A stretch of 64,000 bases of DNA, taken from Rhodothermales bacterium (GTDB lineage: Bacteria > Bacteroidota > Rhodothermia > Rhodothermales > VXPQ01). Shown here one piece after another: positions 53,820 through 62,317 of the stretch. Numbering within the stretch: the stretch's first letter is position 1; every line of letters starts with the position of its first letter. The stretch lies in assembly GCA_951812335.1 (NCBI GenBank), contig OX638293.1, positions 2,246,731 through 2,310,730 of the forward strand, read 5' to 3'. Both the position numbers and the translations under genes were made by a program. Under the pieces are notes generated by a model, which worked only from the letters and a program-made list of their open reading frames with translations, was not told the DNA's origin and made no database searches.

Positions 53820-54824
53820 ATGGCGCGCTTGCTCACCTTTGCCGAAATCCGAGCCGGACGCATCACGCGCCTGTCGCTGGAAGCGCTCTCGCGCTGCCGG
53901 GAGATCGCCAGACAGCGGCGTGGCAGTACAGTGGCTGTCGCCATCGTGTCCGACAATCCCCTTGCGCATTTCGAGGAATTGGCTCGTTACGGAGCAGAGG
54001 AGGTGTTCGCCGTAACCGATACAGTGTTTGCATCTGCAACCAGGACACCCCGGAGCGCGCCTCTGACCGCAGCGCTCGCCGGCGTTATTAAACAGGCTGT
54101 CCCTGATGTGGTAGTGCTTCCCTCCGAGGAAAGCGTGAAGGAAATCCTGGGGGCGCTGGCTATACGGGTTTTTGCGCCGGCACTTCCCGACGTGTCCGGC
54201 TTCGACGTACTGGACGGGGCAGTTAAGGCGCAACGCCCCGTGTTCACCGCCGGCTTCATGGCTCATGTCCGGGCGGAAGGCGCCCCCGTGCTGGTATCGC
54301 TGCGGGCCGGTTCGTACGCCGCCTGCCAGAACCCGGAGCCGTCCTCTATGCGCATCCGGAATGTCCCGTTCGCATTCGATGAGAAGGTTGCCGGAAAGAC
54401 ATTGCGCAAGGTGGTAAAAGCAGCTTCCGGGAGGATTGACTTGTCGGAAACCTCCGTGGTGGTAGCCGCGGGGCGCGGAGTACGCGACGAAAAAGGCAAA
54501 CGGCTGATCGAAGAACTTGCGGCGCTTCTCGGTGCAGCAGTCGGTGCGTCGCGGGGCGCCATCGAGGCCGGGCTTTTCCCGCCTTCGTCCCTGATCGGAC
54601 AAACCGGAAAAACCGTTTCCCCGGACGTGTACATTGCGGTTGGAATCTCAGGCGCCCTGCAACATGTGGCAGGGATGTCCGGCAGCCGAACCGTGATCGC
54701 CATTAACAAGGACGCCGACGCACCCGTTTTTCGCCACGCGACCTATGGAATTGCAGGCGACCTGTATGAGGTTCTTCCCGCTTTTACAGAGGCATTGAAG
54801 CAAAAAGCCTCAACGGGCGACTGA
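53820..54824 (+). CDS. etfA: electron transfer flavoprotein alpha subunit
   Basis: 334 residues. The N-domain is of the ETF fold ('VAIVSDNPLAHFEELARYGA'). The C-terminal FAD domain carries 'VVVAAGRGVRDEKGKRLIEE', 'LAALLGAAVGASRGAIEAGL', 'IGQTGKTVSPDVYIAVGISG', 'ALQHVAGMSGSRTVIAINKD' and 'APVFRHATYGIAGDLYEVLP', all classic EtfA. FAD is bound here and electron exchange occurs with the partner dehydrogenases in the cytoplasm. Forms a heterodimer with EtfB. No fixABCX or acyl-CoA dehydrogenase is adjacent. Confidence 0.95.
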   Translation: MARLLTFAEIRAGRITRLSLEALSRCREIARQRRGSTVAVAIVSDNPLAHFEELARYGAEEVFAVTDTVFASATRTPRSAPLTAALAGVIKQAVPDVVVLPSEESVKEILGALAIRVFAPALPDVSGFDVLDGAVKAQRPVFTAGFMAHVRAEGAPVLVSLRAGSYAACQNPEPSSMRIRNVPFAFDEKVAGKTLRKVVKAASGRIDLSETSVVVAAGRGVRDEKGKRLIEELAALLGAAVGASRGAIEAGLFPPSSLIGQTGKTVSPDVYIAVGISGALQHVAGMSGSRTVIAINKDADAPVFRHATYGIAGDLYEVLPAFTEALKQKASTGD

Positions 54825-55018
54825 GTGTAACAAACGGGTGAAGAGATATGCAATGACGTGCGTGGCAGAGCGCTCACGATAGAGACTCTTTTTCGCTCTT
54901 TTTCGGCGGTGTCCGCTGAACTGCACGGAATATATCGTTGTTCATACTTGAATCATCGGAAAGCGTCATGATATCGAACGCTCGACGTATGTAAGGATCC
55001 GAAAAGACCAATCCCGCA

Positions 55019-55312
55019 TTATCGGGAAGCAAGAAAAATGAATCCGGTAAAGGCGCCCTCTTTGCCGGTTGACGCCGTCTTGAGCACATACTTGTTTTCA
55101 AATCTTTTCCGAAGGAATGTACGCAACGGCTGTACCTCTTTCTTCTCCAGTCTGACCTTGAGCACCGTGTCACCGGTCAGGCGCTCCGCGGCCCGACCGA
55201 TGGAATCGTACTTGGAAGAGCGGCCCGTTCTCGAGGCGCCGTACATTTCTGCCTGTGCTTGTTCGGAAGACAGAACTTCGACGTAAAATTGACCGGCTTT
55301 TTTCTTTGCCAT
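55019..55312 (-). CDS. small basic GRxSKY-family protein, member 2
   Basis: 97 residues from the ATG at 55312. 'RTGRSSKYDSIGRAAERLTG', 'DTVLKVRLEKKEVQPLRTFL', 'KRFENKYVLKTAS' and 'AFTGFIFLASR' align with the members at 10737 (about 35% by eye over 70 residues) and 55705. Predicted helix-loop-helix-strand-helix-strand-strand. Rich in K/R, no Cys, no signal peptide, so cytoplasmic. Function unknown; nucleic-acid binding is an inference from charge. A promoter-like sequence and a hairpin with a T-run lie in its leader, suggesting control by attenuation. It is divergent from member 3. The 194 bp between etfA and its stop show nothing. Confidence 0.65.
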   Translation of the reverse strand: MAKKKAGQFYVEVLSSEQAQAEMYGASRTGRSSKYDSIGRAAERLTGDTVLKVRLEKKEVQPLRTFLRKRFENKYVLKTASTGKEGAFTGFIFLASR

Positions 55313-55369
55313 TGTGCAGGTTGCAGGTTAGTGGGAATTGGCGATGAATTGCGAGCAGTAGAGACAAAA

Positions 55370-55418
55370 AAGACGGAGCGACCTTATGAATGTCGCTACA
55401 CCCCGAGGGATCCGTCTT
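55370..55418 (-). promoter_or_regulatory. attenuator-like nested hairpin in the leader of GRxSKY member 2
   Basis: Outer arms AAGACGGA (55370-55377) and TCCGTCTT (55411-55418) pair over 8 bp; inner arms GCGAC (55378-55382) and GTCGC (55392-55396) pair over 5 bp. On the minus strand the outer 3' arm runs into TTTTTT, the form of an intrinsic terminator, 57 nt before the start codon. It begins about 20 nt after the predicted transcription start. Confidence 0.45.
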
Positions 55419-55445
55419 GTCGATAGAATCCCTCCGTGGCTTATG

Positions 55446-55474
55446 AGTATAACTAACGAAATGCAAATACACAA
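55446..55474 (-). promoter_or_regulatory. sigma70-like promoter for GRxSKY member 2
   Basis: On the minus strand, TTGTGT (55474-55469), a spacer of exactly 17 bp, and TATACT (55451-55446). The predicted start, about 55439, gives a leader of some 126 nt containing the hairpin at 55370-55418. Rhodothermota promoters are not well characterised, so this is tentative. The rest of the 55313-55704 gap is AT-richer than its surroundings and otherwise empty. Confidence 0.4.
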
Positions 55475-55704
55475 GACAGTAAATCATCGAATACGAGAAA
55501 TAATCTGGATTACTGAAAATAGACGAACTCTCTCCGTCCTTGCACCACATGCCTCACATGCCTATATTATCGAAAAAGAGGCAGTGGCTTGACGCGTTTC
55601 CGAATGCACGATAAGACCAATGGAATTGTGCCATCAAGGCTATTTACGCTCATTAACTGCTTCCTGGATTCGCATTCTCCTTATAACTACACCAACCACT
55701 TCCC

Positions 55705-56013
55705 ATGACATTCTATACAACGACCATATACAAGGACGAGGCCGAGGCGCTTCTGAGCAAGCTCCGTTCCAGAACCGACTCGGGCCCGGGGCGCAGTTCC
55801 AAATTCTATCCGCTCGTAAAGCATATTGAAGCGCTTTCAGGCGGCGATGTGCTGCGCATAGAGGCGCTATCCGTAACGGACGTAACGAACCTGCGGGGCT
55901 ATGTAGCGCGCAATGTCAAGGGGGGCAAGCACTTTGATATCCGGTCCCGGCGGCTGCGCAGTCCGGGCGCGAAAAGATTCCGCGTGTATGTTTCCATTGC
56001 AAAACAGAAATAA
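55705..56013 (+). CDS. small basic GRxSKY-family protein, member 3
   Basis: 102 residues. 'KDEAEALLSKLRSRTDSGPG' then 'RSSKFYPLVKHIEALSGGDV', 'LRIEALSVTDVTNLRGYVAR', 'KGGKHFDIRSRRL' and 'RFRVYVSIAKQK' follow the order of the members at 55019 and 10737; the residues preceding the motif match member 1 ('DDALSQLASMRSRSGDTRPG'). The most diverged of the three. Basic, cytoplasmic, function unknown. Its last 26 bp overlap the start of the DUF192 lipoprotein gene in another frame, so the two may be coupled. It is divergent from member 2. Confidence 0.65.
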   Translation: MTFYTTTIYKDEAEALLSKLRSRTDSGPGRSSKFYPLVKHIEALSGGDVLRIEALSVTDVTNLRGYVARNVKGGKHFDIRSRRLRSPGAKRFRVYVSIAKQK

Positions 56014-56542
56014 CATTCCGCAGACGGTGTTCACGACGCGATATATTTTCCTTCTCCTGTTGGCCGTAACGATCGCGGCCTGCGGCAACGAGTCGTCTTC
56101 CCGCGCCACAGAATACGCAGAAGAAAGCTTCCCTTCCATTCCCTTCCGGGATGACGGCGACCTGACGTTTTTTCGAGGCGGAGAAGAGATTGTCACTATC
56201 GACATAGAAATCGCCGAATCGGACTCCGCACGCATACGGGGGCTTATGCAACGACCTTCCCTGCCCGAAAAAAGCGGCATGTTCTTTCTTTTCGAGCGAG
56301 AAACAATGCAGATATTCCACATGTCGAACACGCCGCTCGCTCTGGACTTGCTGTTCACGGGAAGCGACTCCACGGTAGTCGATATCGACAAATACAACCG
56401 CCCCTTCACATCCACCCTCATTCGCTCGGACGTTCCGGCACAGTATGTCATTGAGGTGCCGGCGGGGTTTGCGGATCTCTACGGCCTCCTGGAAGGTGAG
56501 CGGGTGCACTGGATTCGGCACGATGCGGACGCCGGCTTGTAG
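55988..56542 (+). CDS. DUF192 family lipoprotein
   Basis: 184 residues from the ATG at 55988, the start that gives a proper lipoprotein signal ('TRYIFLLLLAVTIAACGN'). The DUF192 domain is at about 65-180: 'ESDSARIRGLMQRPSLPEKS', 'GMFFLFERETMQIFHMSNTP' and 'LALDLLFTGSDSTVVDIDKY', with 'YVIEVPAGFADLYGLLEGE' at the end. The usual MKNT is MSNT here. Family function is unknown; DUF192 proteins are small exported beta proteins widespread in bacteria and archaea. The start overlaps the preceding small-protein gene by 26 bp. Confidence 0.85.
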   Translation: MFPLQNRNNIPQTVFTTRYIFLLLLAVTIAACGNESSSRATEYAEESFPSIPFRDDGDLTFFRGGEEIVTIDIEIAESDSARIRGLMQRPSLPEKSGMFFLFERETMQIFHMSNTPLALDLLFTGSDSTVVDIDKYNRPFTSTLIRSDVPAQYVIEVPAGFADLYGLLEGERVHWIRHDADAGL

Positions 56543-56570
56543 CGAAAGCATACGCCGGAGCGCTTTCGGA

Positions 56571-56684
56571 CTTGATCAGAGGATGAGAGGGGCGCGTCAC
56601 GTCCGCGACGCCCCGAATTCGCAGTATTTACCGCTGATTCTGACCGTGAAGTGCTGAGCGAAGCGGTTTTGGTCAGACTATCCT
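56571..56684 (-). repeat. dispersed TIR repeat, degenerate inverted copy
   Basis: Minus-strand reading: AGGATAGTCTGACCAAAACC, then 'GCTTCGCTCAGCACTTCACG', 'AATCAGCGGTAAATACTGCG', 'AATTCGGGGCGTCGCGGACG', and a closing ATCCTCTGATCAAG. It keeps the left half of the element; the hairpin half is deleted. The copy ends exactly at the sufA stop codon (56683). Confidence 0.7.
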
Positions 56685-57018
56685 ATAATCCGAAACTCTC
56701 GCCGCAGGCGCAGGTCCGGGCCGCTTGCGGGTTGGAAAAATAAAACCCGTTGCCTTCGAGTCCGTCCGTAAAATCAAGCTCGGTGCCGTCCAGGCAAGCG
56801 GCGCTGCGTCGATCGAGCACGATGGAAAACCCGTCCACCTCGATTACCTGATCGCCTTGCTGCCGGACCGTATCCCAGCCCAGATCGTAGGTAAGGCCCG
56901 AACATCCCCCCGGAACTACGGCCACCCGTAGCATCGTTGCGGACAAATCCACTCCCTCTCCTTCGGCAACGGTGAGGAGCTGCGTCAGGGCGCGCTCGGT
57001 AATGCGTACAGTTTCCAT
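56683..57018 (-). CDS. sufA: A-type iron-sulfur carrier (SufA/IscA/ErpA)
   Basis: 111 residues from the ATG at 57018, the natural start 'METVRITERALTQLLTVAEG'; the frame has 9 more codons upstream. The three cysteine ligands are present: C39 in 'VVPGGCSGLTYDLGW', and C103 and C105 in 'ARTCACGESFG'. It transfers Fe-S clusters from the SUF scaffold to client proteins. It is divergent from the sufBCDSET operon, with 226 bp between the starts containing two mini forms of the dispersed repeat. ErpA is an alternative name; context favours SufA. Confidence 0.9.
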   Translation of the reverse strand: METVRITERALTQLLTVAEGEGVDLSATMLRVAVVPGGCSGLTYDLGWDTVRQQGDQVIEVDGFSIVLDRRSAACLDGTELDFTDGLEGNGFYFSNPQAARTCACGESFGL

Positions 57019-57052
57019 GAGAACAACGAATACGATAAGCGGCAAATCACGT

Positions 57053-57093
57053 CAGGATGCTCTGATCAATTCCGCGAAGTGCAGAGCATCCGT
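57053..57093. repeat. dispersed TIR repeat, mini form b
   Basis: AGGATGCTCTGATCAATTCC, short spacer, then GTGCAGAGCATCC. Near-perfect hairpin in the sufA/sufB intergenic region. Confidence 0.7.
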
Positions 57094-57151
57094 TAACACT
57101 CGGTGAAGACAGGAACGAAACGAACCCTTGTCAGGTTGCAAATGTAGTTAT

Positions 57152-57189
57152 GGATACTCTGATCAAGTCCACTTCGATCAGCGTATCCT
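57152..57189. repeat. dispersed TIR repeat, mini form c
   Basis: GGATACTCTGATCAAGTCC then ACTTCGATCAGCGTATCC, a palindrome of both element ends. Located 56 bp before the sufB start, so it may lie in the sufB leader. Confidence 0.8.
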
Positions 57190-57244
57190 TACGTTTTCCT
57201 GTTCCTGGCGCGGTTCGCGCCCAACGATTTTTCTCTGCTGATCC

Positions 57245-58711
57245 ATGCCCACCACGGAAACAGAGTTTCTGCACGAGGTCGCTGCCGGCGAGTACAAATA
57301 CGGCTGGGAAACGAACGTCGAGGCCGATACGATACCGAAAGGTCTTGACGAAGATGTCGTCCGTCTGATTTCCGCCAAGAAAGACGAGCCGGAGTGGCTG
57401 CTTGCATGGCGCCTGCGGGCATGGCGGCATTGGGAGAAACTGGCCGCCAACCCGGAGGAAAAATATCCGCGCTGGCCGCATCTGAAGTATACGGAGCCGG
57501 ATTTCCGGAATATCACGTATTACTCGTCGCCGAGCAAGAAGCCGCGGTACGAAAGCCTCGACGAGGTCGATGAGGATTTGCTGGAAACGTTCAAGCGGCT
57601 GGGCATCCCACTGGCCGAACAGGAAAAACTGGCGGGCGTAGCCGTGGACGCCGTCCTCGACAGCGTGTCTGTCCACACCACCTTCAAAGAGGAACTGGCT
57701 GAACAGGGCATTATCTTCTGCTCGTTTGGGGAAGCCGTGCAGGAGCATCCCGAACTGGTGCAGAAATACATGGGCTCCGTGGTGCCGTACACGGACAACT
57801 TTTATGCCGCGCTGAACGCTGCGGTGTTCTCCGACGGTTCCTTCTGCTACATCCCGAAGGGCGTCCGCTGCCCCATGGAGCTTTCGACGTATTTCCGGAT
57901 CAATCAGGCAGGTACGGGACAATTCGAGCGTACGCTCATTGTCGCCGAAGAAGGCAGCTACGTAAGTTATCTCGAAGGCTGCACGGCCCCGATGCGCGAT
58001 GAAAACCAGTTGCATGCCGCGGTCGTGGAAATTGTCGCCGAGGCGCACGCAGAGGTAAAATACTCAACCATTCAAAACTGGTACCCCGGCGACAATGAGG
58101 GACGCGGGGGGGTATTCAACTTTGTCACCAAGCGGGGCATTTGCAAGGGAGATCACGCCAAGATCTCCTGGACGCAGCTTGAAACCGGGTCGGCGATCAC
58201 ATGGAAATATCCCAGCGTGATCCTGAAAGGAGACCGGTCGGTGGGCGAATTTTATTCGGTGGCTTTCACCAAAGGACGACAGCAGGCCGATACGGGCACC
58301 AAGATGGTGCATCTGGGGAAAAACACGAAAAGCACCATCATTTCGAAAGGAATCTCCGGGGGGCGCAGCAATAACTCCTACCGGGGGCTGGTGAAAATCA
58401 ACAAGGGCGCCGAAAATGCACGGAATTTCTCCCAATGCGACTCGATGCTGCTTGGGGATCGGTGCGGAGCGCATACCTTCCCCTACATAGAAATAAAAAA
58501 TCCCTCGGCGCAGGTGGAACATGAAGCCACCACCTCGAAAATAGGCGAAGACCAGATGTTCTACTGCTTCCAGCGCGGCATCGGAGAAGAAGCCGCAATC
58601 AAACTGATCGTCAATGGATTTTGCAAGGAAATCCTTGCCAAACTTCCTATGGAGTTTGCCGTAGAGGCACAAAAACTGCTCGATATCGAGCTGGAAGGAT
58701 CGGTAGGATGA
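57245..58711 (+). CDS. sufB: Fe-S cluster scaffold SufB
   Basis: 488 residues, normal SufB length. Conserved blocks: '[20 protein letters not shown]', '[20 protein letters not shown]', '[20 protein letters not shown]', '[20 protein letters not shown]', '[12 protein letters not shown]' (Cys acceptor region), '[13 protein letters not shown]', '[20 protein letters not shown]' and the C-terminal '[14 protein letters not shown]' and '[20 protein letters not shown]'. With SufC and SufD it assembles 4Fe-4S clusters. First gene of sufBCDSET. Confidence 0.97.
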   Translation: MPTTETEFLHEVAAGEYKYGWETNVEADTIPKGLDEDVVRLISAKKDEPEWLLAWRLRAWRHWEKLAANPEEKYPRWPHLKYTEPDFRNITYYSSPSKKPRYESLDEVDEDLLETFKRLGIPLAEQEKLAGVAVDAVLDSVSVHTTFKEELAEQGIIFCSFGEAVQEHPELVQKYMGSVVPYTDNFYAALNAAVFSDGSFCYIPKGVRCPMELSTYFRINQAGTGQFERTLIVAEEGSYVSYLEGCTAPMRDENQLHAAVVEIVAEAHAEVKYSTIQNWYPGDNEGRGGVFNFVTKRGICKGDHAKISWTQLETGSAITWKYPSVILKGDRSVGEFYSVAFTKGRQQADTGTKMVHLGKNTKSTIISKGISGGRSNNSYRGLVKINKGAENARNFSQCDSMLLGDRCGAHTFPYIEIKNPSAQVEHEATTSKIGEDQMFYCFQRGIGEEAAIKLIVNGFCKEILAKLPMEFAVEAQKLLDIELEGSVG

Positions 58712-58794
58712 GCGATGACGTTACGGCGATTCTCCCCGCCTGACGTCCAACACCCTTTCATGATAGATACGCGATACGCGAAAACCATCGAAAC

Positions 58795-59556
58795 ATGGCC
58801 ATTCTTCAAATCAATAATCTGCATGCCCGGATCGAGGAGCAGAATATCCTCAAGGGAGTCGATTTGACCGTCGCCGCGGGCGAGGTGCATGCGATCATGG
58901 GGCCGAACGGGTCGGGGAAAAGTACGCTCGCATCGGTGCTCGCCGGACGAGAAGAATTCGAGGTGACAGACGGAAACGTCCTGTACGAGGGGCAAGACCT
59001 GCTGGAGATGGAGCCTGACGAACGCGCCCTCGAGGGTGTTTTCCTGGCTTTTCAATATCCGGTTGAACTGCCAGGGGTCAGCATGAATAACTTCCTGCGA
59101 CAGGCCCTCAACCAGCAGCGGGAATACCGCGGAGAAGAACCGCTTTCGGCGGGCGCTTTCCTGAAGCGCATGAAGCAATGCGCCGCCTTCGTAGATCTGG
59201 ATCCGCAACTCATGAGCCGCGCGGTAAACGACGGTTTTTCGGGCGGAGAGAAAAAACGAAACGAGATTTTTCAACTCGCCATGCTCGAACCGCGTCTGGC
59301 TATCCTGGACGAAACGGATTCGGGACTGGATATCGATGCATTACGTACCGTTGCGGACGGCGTCAATGCGCTCCGGCGCAACGACCGATCCTTTGTCGTC
59401 ATTACCCATTACCAGCGGCTTCTCGACTACATTATTCCCGATGCGGTTCATGTGATGGTGGATGGCCGAATCGTCCGGTCCGGAGGCAAAGAGCTTGCCC
59501 TCGATCTGGAGGAAAAAGGGTACGATTGGATTCGGGAAGAAACCGTAGCGGTATAG
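58795..59556 (+). CDS. sufC: SUF ATPase SufC
   Basis: 253 residues. ABC ATPase: Walker A 'IMGPNGSGKSTLASVLAG', signature 'DGFSGGEKKRNEIFQLAML' (the SufC-specific FSGGEKKRNE), Walker B 'PRLAILDETDSGLDIDAL', and the H-loop in 'FVVITHYQRLLDYI'. Powers the conformational change of SufBCD during cluster assembly. 83 bp after sufB. Confidence 0.97.
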   Translation: MAILQINNLHARIEEQNILKGVDLTVAAGEVHAIMGPNGSGKSTLASVLAGREEFEVTDGNVLYEGQDLLEMEPDERALEGVFLAFQYPVELPGVSMNNFLRQALNQQREYRGEEPLSAGAFLKRMKQCAAFVDLDPQLMSRAVNDGFSGGEKKRNEIFQLAMLEPRLAILDETDSGLDIDALRTVADGVNALRRNDRSFVVITHYQRLLDYIIPDAVHVMVDGRIVRSGGKELALDLEEKGYDWIREETVAV

Positions 59557-59595
59557 ATCCGGCAACCGATCCTGCATATTTTAAAGGTTGCTCAT

Positions 59596-60954
59596 ATGTC
59601 GAATTCCGATAAAACCACATCTCTCGAAGCATCGTTTGTGGATGCTTTCGAAGCGTATGCCGGCAAGCCGCCGCCGGCAAATGCGCCAATGCCTGTAAAC
59701 GGCCTGGCGCCCCTTAACGCCATGCAGGGGTTTCGCCGACAGGCTATGGAGCGCTTCCGGGAATTGGGCATCCCATCCCGGAAGAACGAAGCCTGGAAGT
59801 ATACGCACATTCCGGAGGCGCTCGCTCGCGGCTTTGCCGTATTTACCGGAGGCTCGATACCCGACCCCGGGGCTGCTGAAACCGCGCAATGCGCGCTCGC
59901 CGGCCTCGATGCGCACATCGTCGTACTCGTCAACGGACGTTTTGCGAGCGAACATTCCCTTATCGGCAACCTCCCGGAGGGCGTTGCGATCGGCGGGCTG
60001 GGAACGGCTGCATCCACGCATCCGGATATCCTGCGCAATCATTTCGGGCGCTATGCATCCTGGGAAGAGGAAAGTTTTACCGCGCTCAACACCGCGTTCG
60101 CAAGCGACGGGCTTTTCGTATATGTCCCCAAAGGAAAGGTCATCGAAAAACCGATCCATGTAATCAATCTGCAGAAAACGAACGAACGCCTGTTTCTGCA
60201 GCCCCGCCACCTGCTGGTATTCGAGGGAAACACGCAAGCGAAGATTATCGACACTTCCTGCGCCCTCACCGGCGACGCAACGTTCACGAATGCCGTTACC
60301 GAGACATTCGTCGGCGAGCGGGCTATGGTGGAAATGTATCTCGTACAGGACCCGGGCAATGACCACGCGGTCGTTTCGACCACGCATGTCTATCAGGATG
60401 CGGCAAGTACCTTCACTGCCGCGACCGTAACCTTTACCGGCGCCGTCGTCCGAAACAATCTGAATGTGCTCCCCAATGCCCCGCATTGCGAAACGCACCT
60501 GTACGGCCTGTTCCTTCCCAGCGGCGCCACGCAAGTGGACAACCGTACCCTTGTGGATCATGCGCAGCCGGACTGCGTCAGCAACGAATTATATAAGGGC
60601 GTCCTGAACGACCGCGCTTCCGGCGTGTTCAATGGGAAGGTCTTCGTGCGACAGGACGCTCAGCGCATCAATGCCTTCCAGGAAAACAAAACCATCGTGC
60701 TCACAAACGAGGCCACGATGAACGCCAAGCCGGAACTGGAGATTTACGCGGATGACGTAAAATGCAGCCACGGCGCCACCACGGGCCAACTTGATCCCGA
60801 AGCCTTGTTTTACCTGCGGTCCCGGGGAATGACCAAACAACAGGCCCAGGGCATGCTGCTGCATGCGTTTGCCGGAGACATCCTCAACCGTATCTCCATC
60901 GAACCGCTTCGCAGAATGCTCGACGAACGCGTTACCCGCCTCTTTGGCGAATAA
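59596..60954 (+). CDS. sufD: Fe-S assembly protein SufD
   Basis: 452 residues. N-terminal helical segment 'NAMQGFRRQAMERFRELGIP' and 'KNEAWKYTHIP' (E-x-W-K/R-Y-T typical of SufD). The beta-helix core includes 'FVYVPKGKVIEKPIHVINLQ' and 'RNNLNVLPNAPHCETHLYGL', and ends with 'DVKCSHGATTGQLDPEALFY', 'LRSRGMTKQQAQGMLLHAFA' and 'GDI'. The conserved C-terminal His region (KCSHGAT) is present. Paralogue of SufB; forms SufBC2D. 39 bp after sufC. Confidence 0.96.
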   Translation: MSNSDKTTSLEASFVDAFEAYAGKPPPANAPMPVNGLAPLNAMQGFRRQAMERFRELGIPSRKNEAWKYTHIPEALARGFAVFTGGSIPDPGAAETAQCALAGLDAHIVVLVNGRFASEHSLIGNLPEGVAIGGLGTAASTHPDILRNHFGRYASWEEESFTALNTAFASDGLFVYVPKGKVIEKPIHVINLQKTNERLFLQPRHLLVFEGNTQAKIIDTSCALTGDATFTNAVTETFVGERAMVEMYLVQDPGNDHAVVSTTHVYQDAASTFTAATVTFTGAVVRNNLNVLPNAPHCETHLYGLFLPSGATQVDNRTLVDHAQPDCVSNELYKGVLNDRASGVFNGKVFVRQDAQRINAFQENKTIVLTNEATMNAKPELEIYADDVKCSHGATTGQLDPEALFYLRSRGMTKQQAQGMLLHAFAGDILNRISIEPLRRMLDERVTRLFGE

Positions 60955-61050
60955 TGCGGGGAAAACCCGGACGCATACCGGTTTGGCGAACACCGCGTAT
61001 TCGTTGCTGTTTTGTCAGGCGGCCTTGTCCATAGCACAAAAGCGGCGCCC

Positions 61051-62307
61051 ATGAATGCCACCGGCGCAATACAAGACCCTGTCCCGGGAAAATTCGACCC
61101 GGCGGAGGTGCGCAGCCTGTTCCCGGCGCTCGAGCGCGAAGTGTACGGGAAACCCCTTGTATATCTGGATAACGCCGCCAGCTCACAGAAACCTCAGGCT
61201 GTCATCGACCGGCTGGTCCGGTATTACTCCTCGGAGCACAGTAACGTGCATCGCGGGGTGCATTTCCTGAGCCGGGAAGCTACCGATGCATACGAGGCTG
61301 CTCGCAAACGAGCCGCAGCGTTCGTCAACGCCCCTTCCGAACCCGAAGTACTGTACACCCGTGGAACCACGGAGGGCATCAATCTCGTGGCGTCCTCCTT
61401 CGGTCCCCTGCATGTCGGAAAAGACGATGTGGTGCTGGTATCGCACATGGAGCATCATTCCAATATCGTTCCGTGGCAAATGCTCTGCGAGGCGCAGGGC
61501 GCCCGCGTCCAGGCAATTCCCGTATCGGACACCGGCGAGATCGTCTACGAGGAATTCGAGCGGCTTCTTGCAGAACGAGTCCGCCTCTTGGCTATTGGTC
61601 ATGTATCGAACGCCCTCGGAACCGTCAATCCGCTGAAACGCATGATCCGGCATGCACACGACCTTGGCGTGCCCGTAGTCGTCGACGGAGCGCAGGCGGC
61701 GCCGCACATGAAGGTGGACGTGCAGGAACTCGACTGCGATTTCTACGCCTTCTCCTCACACAAGATGTTCGGTCCTACCGGCATCGGCATCCTCTACGGA
61801 AAAGCGGAGCATCTGGAAACCATGCCCCCCTGGCAAGGCGGCGGCGATATGATCGAAACGGTCACGTTCGAGAAAACGACGTACAACGAACCGCCACACA
61901 AATTCGAGGCCGGCACGCCGAATATCGCGGATGTGCTGGGATTCGCCTCGGCCATCGACTTTCTGGAAGGCGTGGGGCAAAACCGCGTAGCGGCATACGA
62001 ACGCGATCTGCTCGCTTACGCGACCGAGCGACTGTCGGAGATCGAAGGCGTCCGCCTGATTGGAACCGCAACGGACAAGGCGAGTGTGCTTTCTTTTCTG
62101 ATCGGCGACATACACCCCTACGATGCAGGAACCATTCTGGACAGGCTCGGCATTGCCGTACGAACAGGGCATCATTGCACACAACCGCTGATGAGGCGGT
62201 TCGGCATACCGGGCACGGTGCGGGCCTCCTTTGCGCTGTACAATACTTTCGACGAAGCGGACGCGCTGGTCGCCGGCGTACGGCGCGTCAAGGAGATGCT
62301 CGGCTGA
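61051..62307 (+). CDS. sufS: cysteine desulfurase SufS
   Basis: 418 residues from the ATG at 61051 (the frame has 13 more codons). Class V PLP enzyme: 'LVYLDNAASSQKPQAVID', 'RGTTEGINLVASSFG', 'EHHSNIVPWQMLC', 'DGAQAAPHM', PLP lysine K238 in 'SSHKMFGPTGIG', and the active-site cysteine C376 in 'VRTGHHCTQPLM', in the short-loop arrangement of SufS (group II). Removes sulfur from cysteine and passes it to SufE. 96 bp after sufD and 10 bp before sufE. Confidence 0.97.
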   Translation: MNATGAIQDPVPGKFDPAEVRSLFPALEREVYGKPLVYLDNAASSQKPQAVIDRLVRYYSSEHSNVHRGVHFLSREATDAYEAARKRAAAFVNAPSEPEVLYTRGTTEGINLVASSFGPLHVGKDDVVLVSHMEHHSNIVPWQMLCEAQGARVQAIPVSDTGEIVYEEFERLLAERVRLLAIGHVSNALGTVNPLKRMIRHAHDLGVPVVVDGAQAAPHMKVDVQELDCDFYAFSSHKMFGPTGIGILYGKAEHLETMPPWQGGGDMIETVTFEKTTYNEPPHKFEAGTPNIADVLGFASAIDFLEGVGQNRVAAYERDLLAYATERLSEIEGVRLIGTATDKASVLSFLIGDIHPYDAGTILDRLGIAVRTGHHCTQPLMRRFGIPGTVRASFALYNTFDEADALVAGVRRVKEMLG

Positions 62308-62317
62308 ACGCCGAAAT

